Shown: positions 32,510 through 40,934 of the stretch, piece after piece
Layout: the number at the start of each line of letters is the position of its first letter
How positions within the stretch are numbered: position 1 is the first letter of the stretch
NCBI RefSeq assembly: GCF_001613305.1
Contig: NZ_BDCC01000012.1
Location: forward strand, 248,001 to 312,000
DNA from: Nocardia vaccinii NBRC 15922
Lineage (GTDB): Bacteria > Actinomycetota > Actinomycetes > Mycobacteriales > Mycobacteriaceae
Reading direction: 5' to 3'
Length of the DNA: 64,000 nt
Notes under the pieces: generated by a model
Told to the model about the DNA's origin: nothing
What the model saw: only the letters and a program-made list of their open reading frames with translations
Databases searched by the model: none
Made by a program: the position numbers and the translations under genes

Positions 32510-33172
32510 GTGGACGTCTACCGCGCGGTGCAGACCAGACAGTCGATTCGGGCCTTCACCACAGCGACCGTGGATCGAGCGGTCCTGGAACGGGTGCTGA
32601 GTGTGGCGGCCCGTACACCATCCGGGGGCAATATGCAGCCCTGGCACATCTATGTGCTGAGCGGTGATCGGCTGGCGGAGTTGAAGAAACGAGTCGGCGA
32701 GCGGATCGCGGCGGGTGATTCCGGGGACGAGCCGGAATTCGCGATCCACCCGCCCGATCTGGGCTCGCCGTACCGGGAGCGGATGGCCGACATGGGTGCG
32801 CGCCGCTACGGCGCGATCGGCATCGACCGCGACGACGCTCGCGGACGAGCCCGCGCCAGAGCCGAGAACTGGAACTGCTTCGGCGCGTCCACCGCCCTGT
32901 TCTGCTACCTGGATCGCGACATGCCCGCACCACAATGGGCCGACGCGGGCATGTACCTGCAAACGGTGATGCTGCTACTGCGCCAGGAGGGCCTGCACAG
33001 CTGCGCCCAGATCTCCTGGTCCGAATACCACCGCACGGTAGCCGAGACGATCACACCCCCGCCGGGGCGAATTCTGTTCTGCGGCATGTCCATCGGTCAC
33101 CCCGACCCCGACGTCCCGCATCCGTACAGCGTCCGAGCCCCGCTGTCGGAAACCGTGACGTTCCTCGACTGA
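32510..33172 (+). CDS. Nitroreductase-family protein
   Basis: 220 aa FMN-dependent fold. TRQSIRAFTTATVDRAVLERVL at the start, the FMN contact AARTPSGGNMQPWHIYVLSG, and WADAGMYLQTVMLLLRQEGLHSC near 145 are typical. It reduces nitroaromatics or quinones with NAD(P)H; physiological substrate unknown. GTG 32510. It faces away from the kinase remnant. Confidence 0.88.
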   Translation: MDVYRAVQTRQSIRAFTTATVDRAVLERVLSVAARTPSGGNMQPWHIYVLSGDRLAELKKRVGERIAAGDSGDEPEFAIHPPDLGSPYRERMADMGARRYGAIGIDRDDARGRARARAENWNCFGASTALFCYLDRDMPAPQWADAGMYLQTVMLLLRQEGLHSCAQISWSEYHRTVAETITPPPGRILFCGMSIGHPDPDVPHPYSVRAPLSETVTFLD

Positions 33173-33409
33173 GCGTCACCGATTCGCACGCACCGGCCGG
33201 GCCCACACCGGAACGCGGCGAGGACCTACGAAAGCTGCGACGCGCCATTCCACGGTGTGTGAACCGAGCGACCTGTTACGACCCCCGACCGCGTGCGGCC
33301 TGCGACACCGACCCGGCTGAAATCTCGGTGAGTAGAACCCTTCTCCAGCGTGCCCGGCCGCCCTGGCGCGGCTGATCGAGTCGACGCTGGAGAAGAAGGT
33401 CTGCCCACC

Positions 33410-33613
33410 GTGAGCGCGATCGGGATCGCCGCGCCGATTCTGTTGCTGCTCTTGCGAATTCTGCAGGGGTTCGCGCTCGGCAGCGAATGGGCCGGAGCGG
33501 TGTTCGGCGGTGTAATACAGTCCGCGCCGGCCTGCGGATATCGCGCGGCGACCGCGGTGATCAGTGTCGTGGCGACGCGATTCACCGACGAGGACGACCG
33601 GCTGACCGCCTGA
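33410..33613 (+). pseudogene. MFS transporter fragment (metabolite:H+ symporter-like)
   Basis: About 67 codons. GIAAPILLLLLRILQGFALGSEWAGAV is the signature of helices 3-4 of the MHS group of MFS transporters. After SAP the sequence no longer follows the family, and nothing resembling the first helices or the rest of the roughly 430-aa protein is present. An exact 12-bp inverted repeat (33340-33351 and 33384-33395) lies just upstream. A decayed, internally deleted transporter gene. Confidence 0.6.
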
Positions 33614-33658
33614 GCATCCGGCCCGCGGGAACCGGTCCCGGGGCCGGATGCGAGGGCA

Positions 33659-34054
33659 TCACCCGAGGGTGGCCACCTTGGCCGTGCCCTTCACGACATT
33701 GCCGTTACGGTCCACCAGCGCGGCGCGGACCTGCACACGCTGACCTCTCGCCATCGGCGTGCCCTGCAGGACCACTACGGCCGAGTGCTGGGCACTGTCA
33801 CAGGTGAAGGCGTTCTGTGTACCGGTCGCGGAGGGGTGGTCGGCATCCGGCGCACCTGCCATCACCTTGACCGCGGTCACCCCGGCAGAGGGATCGCAAC
33901 TGTAGTTCACCATGACATTGGTGGGTCCGATACCCGTGACATCGATGCCGTTGGCCGCGAACGCGGTCCCCGCGGCCAATGCCACGGCCGCACCCACACC
34001 ACCTGCGACGGTAGTCAACCGGGCGGTATGCCGGAACTTGCCGAAAATCGCCAT
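33659..34054 (-). CDS. Small secreted protein
   Basis: 131 aa with a Sec signal peptide (TTVAGGVGAAVALAAGTAFA, cleavage near AFA-AN). The mature part is a likely small beta-sandwich with two Cys (YSCDPSAG and FTCDSAQH) in the spacing of a disulphide. No family recognised. AGGAGG lies 10 bases before ATG 34054 but only one before ATG 34063, so the shorter start is chosen. Confidence 0.75.
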   Translation of the reverse strand: MAIFGKFRHTARLTTVAGGVGAAVALAAGTAFAANGIDVTGIGPTNVMVNYSCDPSAGVTAVKVMAGAPDADHPSATGTQNAFTCDSAQHSAVVVLQGTPMARGQRVQVRAALVDRNGNVVKGTAKVATLG

Positions 34055-34187
34055 AGTCGTCATTCCTCCTGTGTAGCGGACATGGATCGCTGGACACACT
34101 CAGAACGCATCACGGCGCCGGCTGTGCTGCGCGCCGCACGACCATGGTCCCGCACACCACCCCGCCGCCGCTACCCACCCCGGCCGA

Positions 34188-34565
34188 TCACCCCGCGGCA
34201 GGGCGCATACAGCCGCGCAGGGAGTCGATATAGGCGGACATGGCGTCGCGATTGCGGGTGAGCAGATCGACGCGCTCGGTCAGGCGGTCGCGCTGATGTT
34301 CCAGCACGGCGATGATCTCCGGTGTGGCGTCGGCGAAGTGGATGTCGCTCGGGTCCTGCAGGCACGGCAGGATCTGCTTGATGATCCGCGTCGGTAGCCC
34401 CGCGTCCAGCAACCCCCGGATGTGCACCACCTGATCGACGAGCCGCTCGTCGTAGTCGCGATAACCGTTGGCCGCGCGCTCGACGCGAATGAGGCCCTGC
34501 TCCTCGTAATAACGCAGCAGACGTGGTGCGGTCCGCGTGCGCTGCGCCAGCTCCCCGATCCGCAT
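34188..34565 (-). CDS. MerR-family transcriptional regulator
   Basis: 125 aa. MerR HTH (RIGELAQRTRTAPRLLRYYEEQGLI) with wing RAANGYRDYDERLVDQ and a C-terminal dimer helix (LEHQRDRLTERVDLL). Its Cys residues lie at LPCLQDP and RGCMRP, without a classic metal loop. Divergent from the deacetylase gene with a CACATATGTG palindrome between them, so it probably activates or represses that gene. Confidence 0.88.
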   Translation of the reverse strand: MRIGELAQRTRTAPRLLRYYEEQGLIRVERAANGYRDYDERLVDQVVHIRGLLDAGLPTRIIKQILPCLQDPSDIHFADATPEIIAVLEHQRDRLTERVDLLTRNRDAMSAYIDSLRGCMRPAAG

Positions 34566-34592
34566 ATGCCGCTCCTCACAACAACTTCCGAT

Positions 34593-34625
34593 TGACCCTC
34601 ACATATGTGTAAGAGTTCGAGCATA
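34593..34625 (+). promoter_or_regulatory. Likely MerR-controlled promoter with CACATATGTG palindrome
   Basis: TTGACC at 34593-34598 could be the -35. The palindrome CACATATGTG (34600-34609) lies immediately after it, the usual MerR position between -35 and -10. The CATAGC near 34622 is a poor -10, giving an overlong spacer as is common in MerR promoters. Confidence 0.45.
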
Positions 34626-34630
34626 GCGAT

Positions 34631-35506
34631 ATGAGCACAGACATCACCCTCTTCGACTACAGCCCGATCATCGACCGCGCGCCGATCCATTGGCCCGGCG
34701 GCAAGCGTGTGGCCTTCTACGTCGGGCTCAATATCGAGCACTTCTACGTCGATCTGCCCGGTACCGCAATCTATCCGGGCACCACCGCGCTGACCCCGGA
34801 CTCGCTCAACTACGGCTGGCGTGACTACGGCCCGCGCGTAGGCATCTGGCGACTGATCGACACGTTGGACAAGTACGGCATCAGGGCCAGCGCACTGCTG
34901 AATTCCGATGTCGGCGAGCGGTATCCGCAGATCATCCGCGCGGGCGTGGATCGTGGGTGGGCGTGGCTGGCGCACGGCAGCAGCAACAGTCACTTGCACA
35001 GCGGACTGTCTCTCGAACAAGAGCGAATTGCCCTGCGCGATATCGTCACAACCATCGAGCGCAGCACCGGGCAACGGCCGCGCGGCTGGATGGGACCGGG
35101 TCTCACCGAAACTTTCGACACACCGCGGCTGCTCGCCGAGCTGGGCGTGGACTACGTCCTGGACTGGACCAACGACGACCAGCCCTATCCGCTGAACGTC
35201 CCGGGGATGCTCAGCGTCCCGTATTCGGTGGAGCTCAACGACATCGGGATCTTCGTGAGCAAGGGACTCACCGGGCCCGATTTCGTCCGGATGGTCGTCG
35301 ATCAGCTCGACCAGCTCTACGAGGACTCCGCCGACAGCGGCCGCGTGCTGCCCCTGGCGCTGCATCCGTTCGTCACCGGCCAGGCATTCCGCCGCCGCTA
35401 TCTCGACGAGGCCCTGGAGTACGTCACCAATCACCCGGGCGTCTGGGTCGCGACCAGCGACGAGATCGCCGCGCACTATCGGCAGACGGTGCTGAACAGG
35501 GAATAG
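34631..35506 (+). CDS. PuuE-like polysaccharide deacetylase-family amidohydrolase
   Basis: 291 aa NodB-like (carbohydrate esterase 4) fold of the PuuE/allantoinase-like group. VAFYVGLNIEHFYVD at the start, RDYGPRVGIWRLIDTLDKYGIRAS near 60, HGSSNSHLHSG near 115, then LALHPFVTGQAFR near 240 with the late His. The first Asp of the metal site in CE4 deacetylases is Asn here (NIEHF), as in PuuE members. Acts on a ureide or amide; the substrate is unknown. Likely controlled by the divergent MerR. Confidence 0.82.
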   Translation: MSTDITLFDYSPIIDRAPIHWPGGKRVAFYVGLNIEHFYVDLPGTAIYPGTTALTPDSLNYGWRDYGPRVGIWRLIDTLDKYGIRASALLNSDVGERYPQIIRAGVDRGWAWLAHGSSNSHLHSGLSLEQERIALRDIVTTIERSTGQRPRGWMGPGLTETFDTPRLLAELGVDYVLDWTNDDQPYPLNVPGMLSVPYSVELNDIGIFVSKGLTGPDFVRMVVDQLDQLYEDSADSGRVLPLALHPFVTGQAFRRRYLDEALEYVTNHPGVWVATSDEIAAHYRQTVLNRE

Positions 35507-35682
35507 TCGTACCGGGGGCCAGGGCGGCCGTGACGGCGTCGGATCGGCCGCATCGAGCAAGCCGGGGCGCGTTCGACGAATTCGCCCGCAGCCGTCGACG
35601 GACCGGACCGACCGCCGCCCGGCGCGACGGGATCCGGCCGCGCTCACCCGGCCACGTCCCCACAGGCCGCTAGATTGGGCTC

Positions 35683-36366
35683 ATGCGGATGGCAATGGCA
35701 GCGGAACTTCCGGACGACCCGGAAGCGGCTGTAGCGCTGCAGGACCGGCTACGCGGGCAGGTGGACCCGACCGATCCGGCCCCGCCCCGGTTCGAGACGG
35801 TCGCGGGACTGGATTCGGCCTACGACGAACAGGGCAACGTCGTTGCCGTCGTGGTGGTGCTGGACACCGCGACGCTGGAGCCGATCGATCGGGCGACCGC
35901 GCACGGAACGACCCAATTCCCGTACATTCCAGGGCTACTCGCATTCCGAGAGCTGCCGACCATCCTCACCGCCCTCGAAAAGCTGGATACGACACCGGAT
36001 CTGATGGTGTGCGACGGACAGGGCCTGGCTCATCCGCGCCGCTTCGGACTGGCCTGTCATCTGGGGCTGCTGACCGGCCTGCCCACCATGGGCGTAGCGA
36101 AGTCGTTGTGGGGCAATGCTTGCGAGCCCGGGCCCGAACGCGGCTCGATGAGCGACATCCTCTTGGACGACGAGGTCGTCGGCCGGGCGGTGCGCACCCA
36201 GCCAGGGGTCAAACCCGTCTTCGTCTCGGTCGGACATCACATCTCACTGGATACCGCATGCGCGACCACACTCGCTCTCGCGCCGCGTTATCGCCAGCCC
36301 GAGACCACGCGCCGGGCCGACCATCTGTGCCGAACCCTGTTGCGCGAGAAGGCCCTGCCCCGGTAG
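35683..36366 (+). CDS. nfi: Endonuclease V
   Basis: 227 aa. Motifs: AGLDSAYDEQGN (metal Asp), YIPGLLAFRELP (strand-separating wedge PYIPG), VCDGQGLAHPRRFGLACHLG (metal Asp and active site) and KPVFVSVGHHISLDTA near the C-terminus. Cleaves DNA or RNA near inosine. ATG 35683 or 35695 are both possible. Convergent with rip1. Confidence 0.92.
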   Translation: MRMAMAAELPDDPEAAVALQDRLRGQVDPTDPAPPRFETVAGLDSAYDEQGNVVAVVVVLDTATLEPIDRATAHGTTQFPYIPGLLAFRELPTILTALEKLDTTPDLMVCDGQGLAHPRRFGLACHLGLLTGLPTMGVAKSLWGNACEPGPERGSMSDILLDDEVVGRAVRTQPGVKPVFVSVGHHISLDTACATTLALAPRYRQPETTRRADHLCRTLLREKALPR

Positions 36367-36418
36367 CTCGGCCGCCCGCGCGCCGGGCCGCACCGCATAC
36401 CGGATCCGAGCCCGTTCC

Positions 36419-37633
36419 TCAGAAGAGTTTGATCGGGTTGACGATGTCCGCGGCCAGCACCAGGATCATGTACGCCCCGCCGATGACGACGACCACATAC
36501 GTGGCCGGTAGCAGCTTCATGTAGTCGACCGGGCCGCCGGCCTCCAGACCGCGCCGCCCGCGCAGCAGGTTACGGATCTTCTCGTAGAGCACCACCGCGA
36601 TGTGCCCGCCGTCCAGCGGCAGCAGCGGCAGGATGTTGAACGCGCCCAGGAAGAAATTCAGGCTGGCCAGCACGAGGATGAAGACGTTCCACAGGCCGTG
36701 CTCGACGGTCTCACCGCCGATCTTGCTGGCACCGTACACACTGACCGGGGTATTCGGATCACGTACACCACCGGTGACCGCGTGCCACAGGTTCACGACC
36801 TTGGTGGGCATCTGCGCCAGCGATTCGAAAGTCTTGCCGAACATATCGCCGGTGAACCCGATCGAGGCGGGGATGGCCGTGAGGACGTTGTAGTGCGAGG
36901 TGTCGTAATAGTCCTGCAGGACGCCGATCTTGCTGGCCTCCACCGGCGTGGCGGCGGGCTTGTTCGTCTTCGGGTCGATCGGGTAGCTCTTCACCCGCAC
37001 GGGGTCGACCGTGATCTGCAGGGTCTTGCCGTCCCGCTCGACCGTGTAGACGATCGGTCCGGTGCGGTCCTTGGTCTCGGTCGCGATCTGCTCGATGTTC
37101 TGCACGGCCGTGCCATCCACCGCGACGATCTTGTCGCCGCGGCGCATACCCGCCACCTGGGCCGGGCCCGCACCACTGCACTTCTGATGGGTGCCGTCGG
37201 CGTTGTCCGCGCCCACACAAGCCACCGCGATCTGGTTGGCCGGCGGGGAATCCAGACGCGGCAGCCCCCACCCGACCGCCAGGATCACGATCAGGATGAA
37301 GCCGAGCAGGAAGTTCATCAGGATGCCGCCGACCATCACCACCAGGCGTTTCCAGGTCTTCTGGCGGTACATCGCGCGATCCAGATCCGCCGGATCGATC
37401 TCGTCCAGCGCGGTCATCCCGGCGATATCGCAGAAACCGCCCAACGGCAGGGCCTTGAGGCCGTACTCGGTCTCACCGCGGCGGAAGGAGAACACCTTCG
37501 GACCGAATCCGATGAAATAGCGGCGCACCTTCATACCGGTGGCCTGGGCGGCCCACATATGCCCGCATTCGTGCAGCGCCACCGACGCCGTGATACCGAG
37601 GGCGAACAGCACGAACCCGATCGCGAACCCCAT
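36419..37633 (-). CDS. rip1: Site-2 protease Rip1 (RseP family, M50)
   Basis: 404 aa, the same length as M. tuberculosis Rip1. HECGH at residues 21-25 in the first helix is the zinc motif; NILPLLPLDGGH near the C-terminus supplies the third ligand. A central PDZ domain (AGPAQVAGMRRGDKIVAVDG) is present. It cuts membrane anti-sigma factors inside the membrane. ATG 37633 is chosen on family length. dxr lies 97 bp upstream on the same strand. Confidence 0.93.
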   Translation of the reverse strand: MGFAIGFVLFALGITASVALHECGHMWAAQATGMKVRRYFIGFGPKVFSFRRGETEYGLKALPLGGFCDIAGMTALDEIDPADLDRAMYRQKTWKRLVVMVGGILMNFLLGFILIVILAVGWGLPRLDSPPANQIAVACVGADNADGTHQKCSGAGPAQVAGMRRGDKIVAVDGTAVQNIEQIATETKDRTGPIVYTVERDGKTLQITVDPVRVKSYPIDPKTNKPAATPVEASKIGVLQDYYDTSHYNVLTAIPASIGFTGDMFGKTFESLAQMPTKVVNLWHAVTGGVRDPNTPVSVYGASKIGGETVEHGLWNVFILVLASLNFFLGAFNILPLLPLDGGHIAVVLYEKIRNLLRGRRGLEAGGPVDYMKLLPATYVVVVIGGAYMILVLAADIVNPIKLF

Positions 37634-37730
37634 GCGGTGTCGAACCCTCCTGTGTCGATCAGGCATGAGCCGGGAGCCTGTGTGGTAACGCTCCGCTGCC
37701 GCCTGGCGGCCCTTCCGGCTCATGCCATAG

Positions 37731-38870
37731 TCAGTTGCCTACGTACGTGCGCGCACGCTGTCTCGCCCACGCGTCCGCCGCGAGCACTTCGTCCAAGGTA
37801 CTGGGTTCCGCGCGCCACTGGTCGGCCGACTCGACCACAGCCGCGACCGTGCGCACGATACCGGGAAAGCCGATCCGCCCGTCGAGGAATGCCTGCACCG
37901 CGATCTCGTTGGCCGCGTTGTAGGTCGCGGTCACGGTTCCACCCGCCTGACCTGCCTGCCTGGCGAGTTCGACCGCCGGGAACACAGCGGCGTCGACCGG
38001 CTCGAACTCCCAGGTGTGCGACCTCGTGAAATCCAGCGGCGCGAGGACGCCGGGCACCCGGTCGGGCCAGCCCAGGGCCAGTGCGATCGGCAGCTTCATA
38101 TCGGGAGGGCTGGCCTGGGCGATCGTCGAGCCGTCCGCGAAGGTGACCATCGAATGCACGATCGACTGCGGGTGCACGGTGACGTCGATGCGGTCGTACG
38201 GGATGCCGAACAGCATGTGCGCCTCGATCAGCTCGAGCCCCTTGTTGATCAGGGTGGCCGAGTTGAGGGTGTTCATCAGGCCCATCGACCACGTCGGATG
38301 CGCCTTGGCCTCGTCCGGGTTCACAGATTCGAGCATCTCGGTGGTCCAGCCGCGGAACGGGCCGCCCGAGGCGGTGAGCACGAACCGGTCCACCTCCTGC
38401 GCACGTCCGCCGCGCAGGCATTGCGCCATCGCCGAATGTTCCGAGTCCACCGGGACGATCTGACCGGGTTTGGCCGCCCTGGTCACCAGCGAACCGCCGG
38501 CGACCAGGGATTCCTTGTTCGCCAGCGCCAGGCGGCGGCCCGATTCCAGGGTGGCCAGAGTCGGTTCGAGTCCGAGCGAGCCGACCAGGGCGTTGAGGAC
38601 GACGTCGGCCTCGGTCCGGCGCACCAGTTCGGTGACCGCGTCCGGACCGGCAAGCCGCACACCGAGTTTCGCGGCGGCGGCCGGATCGGCGACGGCGACC
38701 TCGGTGGTGCCGGTGGCTCGGATCTGCTGCGCCAGCAGGTCGGTGTTGCCGCCCCGCGCGGCCAGTCCCACCACCTGGAACCGGTCCGGGTTCTCGGCGA
38801 TCACCTCGAGCGCTTGCGTACCAATGGAACCGGTGCTGCCCAGGAGCAGGACTCTCACTATGTCGGACAC
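37731..38870 (-). CDS. dxr: 1-deoxy-D-xylulose 5-phosphate reductoisomerase
   Basis: About 379 aa MEP-pathway enzyme. NADPH fold [16 protein letters not shown], then [24 protein letters not shown] (metal Asp and Glu), [32 protein letters not shown] and [14 protein letters not shown] are all present. Start is GTG 38870; an ATG at 38888 or 38903 is possible. It supplies isoprenoid precursors, including those for the carotenoids here. Followed by rip1. Confidence 0.94.
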   Translation of the reverse strand: MSDIVRVLLLGSTGSIGTQALEVIAENPDRFQVVGLAARGGNTDLLAQQIRATGTTEVAVADPAAAAKLGVRLAGPDAVTELVRRTEADVVLNALVGSLGLEPTLATLESGRRLALANKESLVAGGSLVTRAAKPGQIVPVDSEHSAMAQCLRGGRAQEVDRFVLTASGGPFRGWTTEMLESVNPDEAKAHPTWSMGLMNTLNSATLINKGLELIEAHMLFGIPYDRIDVTVHPQSIVHSMVTFADGSTIAQASPPDMKLPIALALGWPDRVPGVLAPLDFTRSHTWEFEPVDAAVFPAVELARQAGQAGGTVTATYNAANEIAVQAFLDGRIGFPGIVRTVAAVVESADQWRAEPSTLDEVLAADAWARQRARTYVGN

Positions 38871-38986
38871 CACTCCATTGTTCCGCATTACGGAAGCTGA
38901 CACCTGCTCACCCCGCTGGCTACGACGGGCAGTCGTATGTAACGATGATGTCCGACAGTTCTACCTGTAACCGATGGGAGCGAGCA

Positions 38987-39265
38987 GTGGCCGGCAAGGA
39001 TATGGAACACGCCGAGAACAGCGGCGTCGTCACCAAGGTCGACCCCGCCGAGGTTCCCTCCGCCGCCTTCGGCTGGAGCGGTGAATCCCGGATGACCTTC
39101 AAGGTCGCGGGCGTGGTCGTGGCCCTCATCCTGCTCGCCATGCTGTACGAGAACCAGCAGGGCGCGTCCACGGGCTGGACCGGTTACATCTACCTGATCC
39201 TGTTCGCCGCGACCATCCTCGGCATCCTGGTCCGCGACACCGTGCTGAAGAACAAGCCCAAGTAG
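38987..39265 (+). CDS. DUF2631 membrane protein
   Basis: 92 aa. Soluble N-terminus (EVPSAAFGWSGESRMTFK, the DUF2631 core) followed by two membrane helices (VAGVVVALILLAMLY and GYIYLILFAATILGILV). GTG 38987 has GGGAG ten bases before it. A conserved mycobacterial-type protein beside dxr; function unknown. A clear terminator follows. Confidence 0.85.
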   Translation: MAGKDMEHAENSGVVTKVDPAEVPSAAFGWSGESRMTFKVAGVVVALILLAMLYENQQGASTGWTGYIYLILFAATILGILVRDTVLKNKPK

Positions 39266-39278
39266 AACTGGGATTCAG

Positions 39279-39335
39279 CCGCCCGGAGCCCCGCGCGGGG
39301 CACGACGAGAGACCGTCACCGGGCGGTTTTCTGTT
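39279..39335 (+). terminator. Intrinsic terminator after the DUF2631 gene
   Basis: CCGCCCGG (39279-39286) pairs with CCGGGCGG (39319-39326) and is followed by TTTTCTGTT. A second perfect palindrome, GCCCCGCGCGGGGC (39288-39301), folds within the loop. Confidence 0.75.
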
Positions 39336-39347
39336 GTCCGAGAACGG

Positions 39348-40145
39348 TTATCGACCGCGCCGACCGCGAGCGTCCCGCTGCCCCGCCCTGCTCGCGCGTG
39401 CCCCTTCGGCTTTCGCGCCACCGGCCTTCGCGGCGCCCGATCGGGTACCGGCCCTGCCGCTCGCGGACTTCCCACTCGCCTTGCCGCCGCCCGAACGCGA
39501 TCGCCCGGACTGCGCTCCCCTGCCATCGGCTGCGCTGGCCTTGTTCCCGGCGGACTCGCTCTTACCCTCCGGCGCCGCATCCTGCTGCCGGCCGCGGGTG
39601 CTGCGGGCGGTGCGGCCGCGGACGACGCCGATGAAATCCTCCACCGCCGGGTTGTCCACGTCGATCGGCCAGGCCAGGGCGATCTCGGTCGGGGGGAGGT
39701 CGGTGACCGTGCGGTAGACGAGATCCTTGCGGTGGTGCAGGCGGGCCAGGGAATGCGGCATGATCGCCGCGCCGCCGACCGCCGCGACGAGTTCGACGGT
39801 GCCGGACAGGGCGTCCAGGTCGCCGGCGTCCTGCATGCGCTCGTCGGTGAGGTCGGTCGTGGCGACCTGCTCGAACAGCGCGATCGGGTGATCCTTGGGC
39901 ACCACCACGACGGGCAGTTCCCGGTACAGCGGTATCGCGTGCAGTCCCTCGCGGTCGATGGGCAGGCGGACGAAACACATGTCGACCTCCCCATCGCGCA
40001 GCGCGGACTCCTGCCGCGCCTGCGGGATGCCGATCACCGCGAGCGAATCGTCCGCGAACCGCTCCGCCCAGATCCTGGCCCACTTGGCGACCGTCACGCC
40101 CGGCACGTATCCGACCCGCAGCGCATCGGGAGCACACTCGTTCAT
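39348..40145 (-). CDS. LysR-type substrate-binding domain without HTH, basic low-complexity tail
   Basis: 265 aa. Residues ~1-170 match the effector-binding half of LysR regulators (RVGYVPGVTVAKWARIWAERF, GEVDMCFVRLP, YRELPVVVVPKDHPIA, TVELVAAVGGAAIMPHSL). No N-terminal HTH exists in or before the frame. The last ~90 residues are a Lys/Arg/Ala/Gly/Ser-rich disordered tail (RSRSGGGKASGKSASG) that may bind nucleic acid. Similar proteins occur in other Mycobacteriales. Role unknown. Confidence 0.8.
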   Translation of the reverse strand: MNECAPDALRVGYVPGVTVAKWARIWAERFADDSLAVIGIPQARQESALRDGEVDMCFVRLPIDREGLHAIPLYRELPVVVVPKDHPIALFEQVATTDLTDERMQDAGDLDALSGTVELVAAVGGAAIMPHSLARLHHRKDLVYRTVTDLPPTEIALAWPIDVDNPAVEDFIGVVRGRTARSTRGRQQDAAPEGKSESAGNKASAADGRGAQSGRSRSGGGKASGKSASGRAGTRSGAAKAGGAKAEGARASRAGQRDARGRRGR

Positions 40146-40272
40146 CCGACCAAGCGTATGGGATACCGCCACCGGAATGCCCACTGCATCTCGCAGGAAA
40201 TCCGAACGGCCCGCGCCGGCTCGGGGTGAGATGACGCTGTCGATGCTCGACCCGACCCTGGGTTCGAGAGTG

Positions 40273-40926
40273 CTACCGCGGATCGTCCGGAAGGACATCG
40301 GCGGGCCGGCCGGTGTCGTCGAGGGCGTTCGCGAGGCCGTCGGTGCGGGGGGTTCCGTAGCGGGACGGGTCGCCGGGGTCGGTGGGGGTTCGCAGGGTCT
40401 CCGCGATCTCGGTGAGGGTGGCGGCCAGTCGGGGCGCGTTGTGGCGGTAGATGTTCGGGTGCGGGACGCCGCGGAAATCGTGGGGCATCCAGATGTCGTG
40501 GAAGACTTCGGCGGTGACCACGGGATCGGGTCGGGCCAGATCGATGTCCAGTAGCAGGATTTCGTCCTCGGCGTGGGGAATTCCGTTCTCGTCCAACCAG
40601 GTTCCCGGACCGGTGAGGACCAGGTCGCAGATCGTGGCGTCCGGATCCAGACCGGGTGGGCGCGCCTCGGTCAATGCTCGGGCGACGGCGGGATCGTCCA
40701 AGCGGCGATCGAGCGGAATCGTGGTCAGCACCCCAGGGACGATCCTGCGCCCCACGCACCATTGGCAACGCACCCGTTCGGGACGTAGCAGGCCGTGCCG
40801 AACCGTGATGTCGGCGAGCCGGGCGGCCACCTCGAATTGCGCCGCTCGACTGCCGACCGCCTCGGTGGGCCACCACGTCCAGGTGAGGCTGAAATGGGGA
40901 GTGCGCAACAGCGTCCGATCAGACAT
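40273..40926 (-). CDS. Hypothetical protein, candidate immunity protein
   Basis: 217 aa, cytoplasmic, no signal or helix. Begins SDRTLLRTPHFSLTWTWWP, with conserved-looking CQWCVGRR and MPHDFRGVPHPNIYRHNAPR. No family recognised. Its start is only 8 bp after the stop of the large toxin-like surface protein, which makes a toxin-immunity relation the best contextual reading, unproven. Confidence 0.65.
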   Translation of the reverse strand: MSDRTLLRTPHFSLTWTWWPTEAVGSRAAQFEVAARLADITVRHGLLRPERVRCQWCVGRRIVPGVLTTIPLDRRLDDPAVARALTEARPPGLDPDATICDLVLTGPGTWLDENGIPHAEDEILLLDIDLARPDPVVTAEVFHDIWMPHDFRGVPHPNIYRHNAPRLAATLTEIAETLRTPTDPGDPSRYGTPRTDGLANALDDTGRPADVLPDDPR

Positions 40927-40934
40927 CGCTCACC

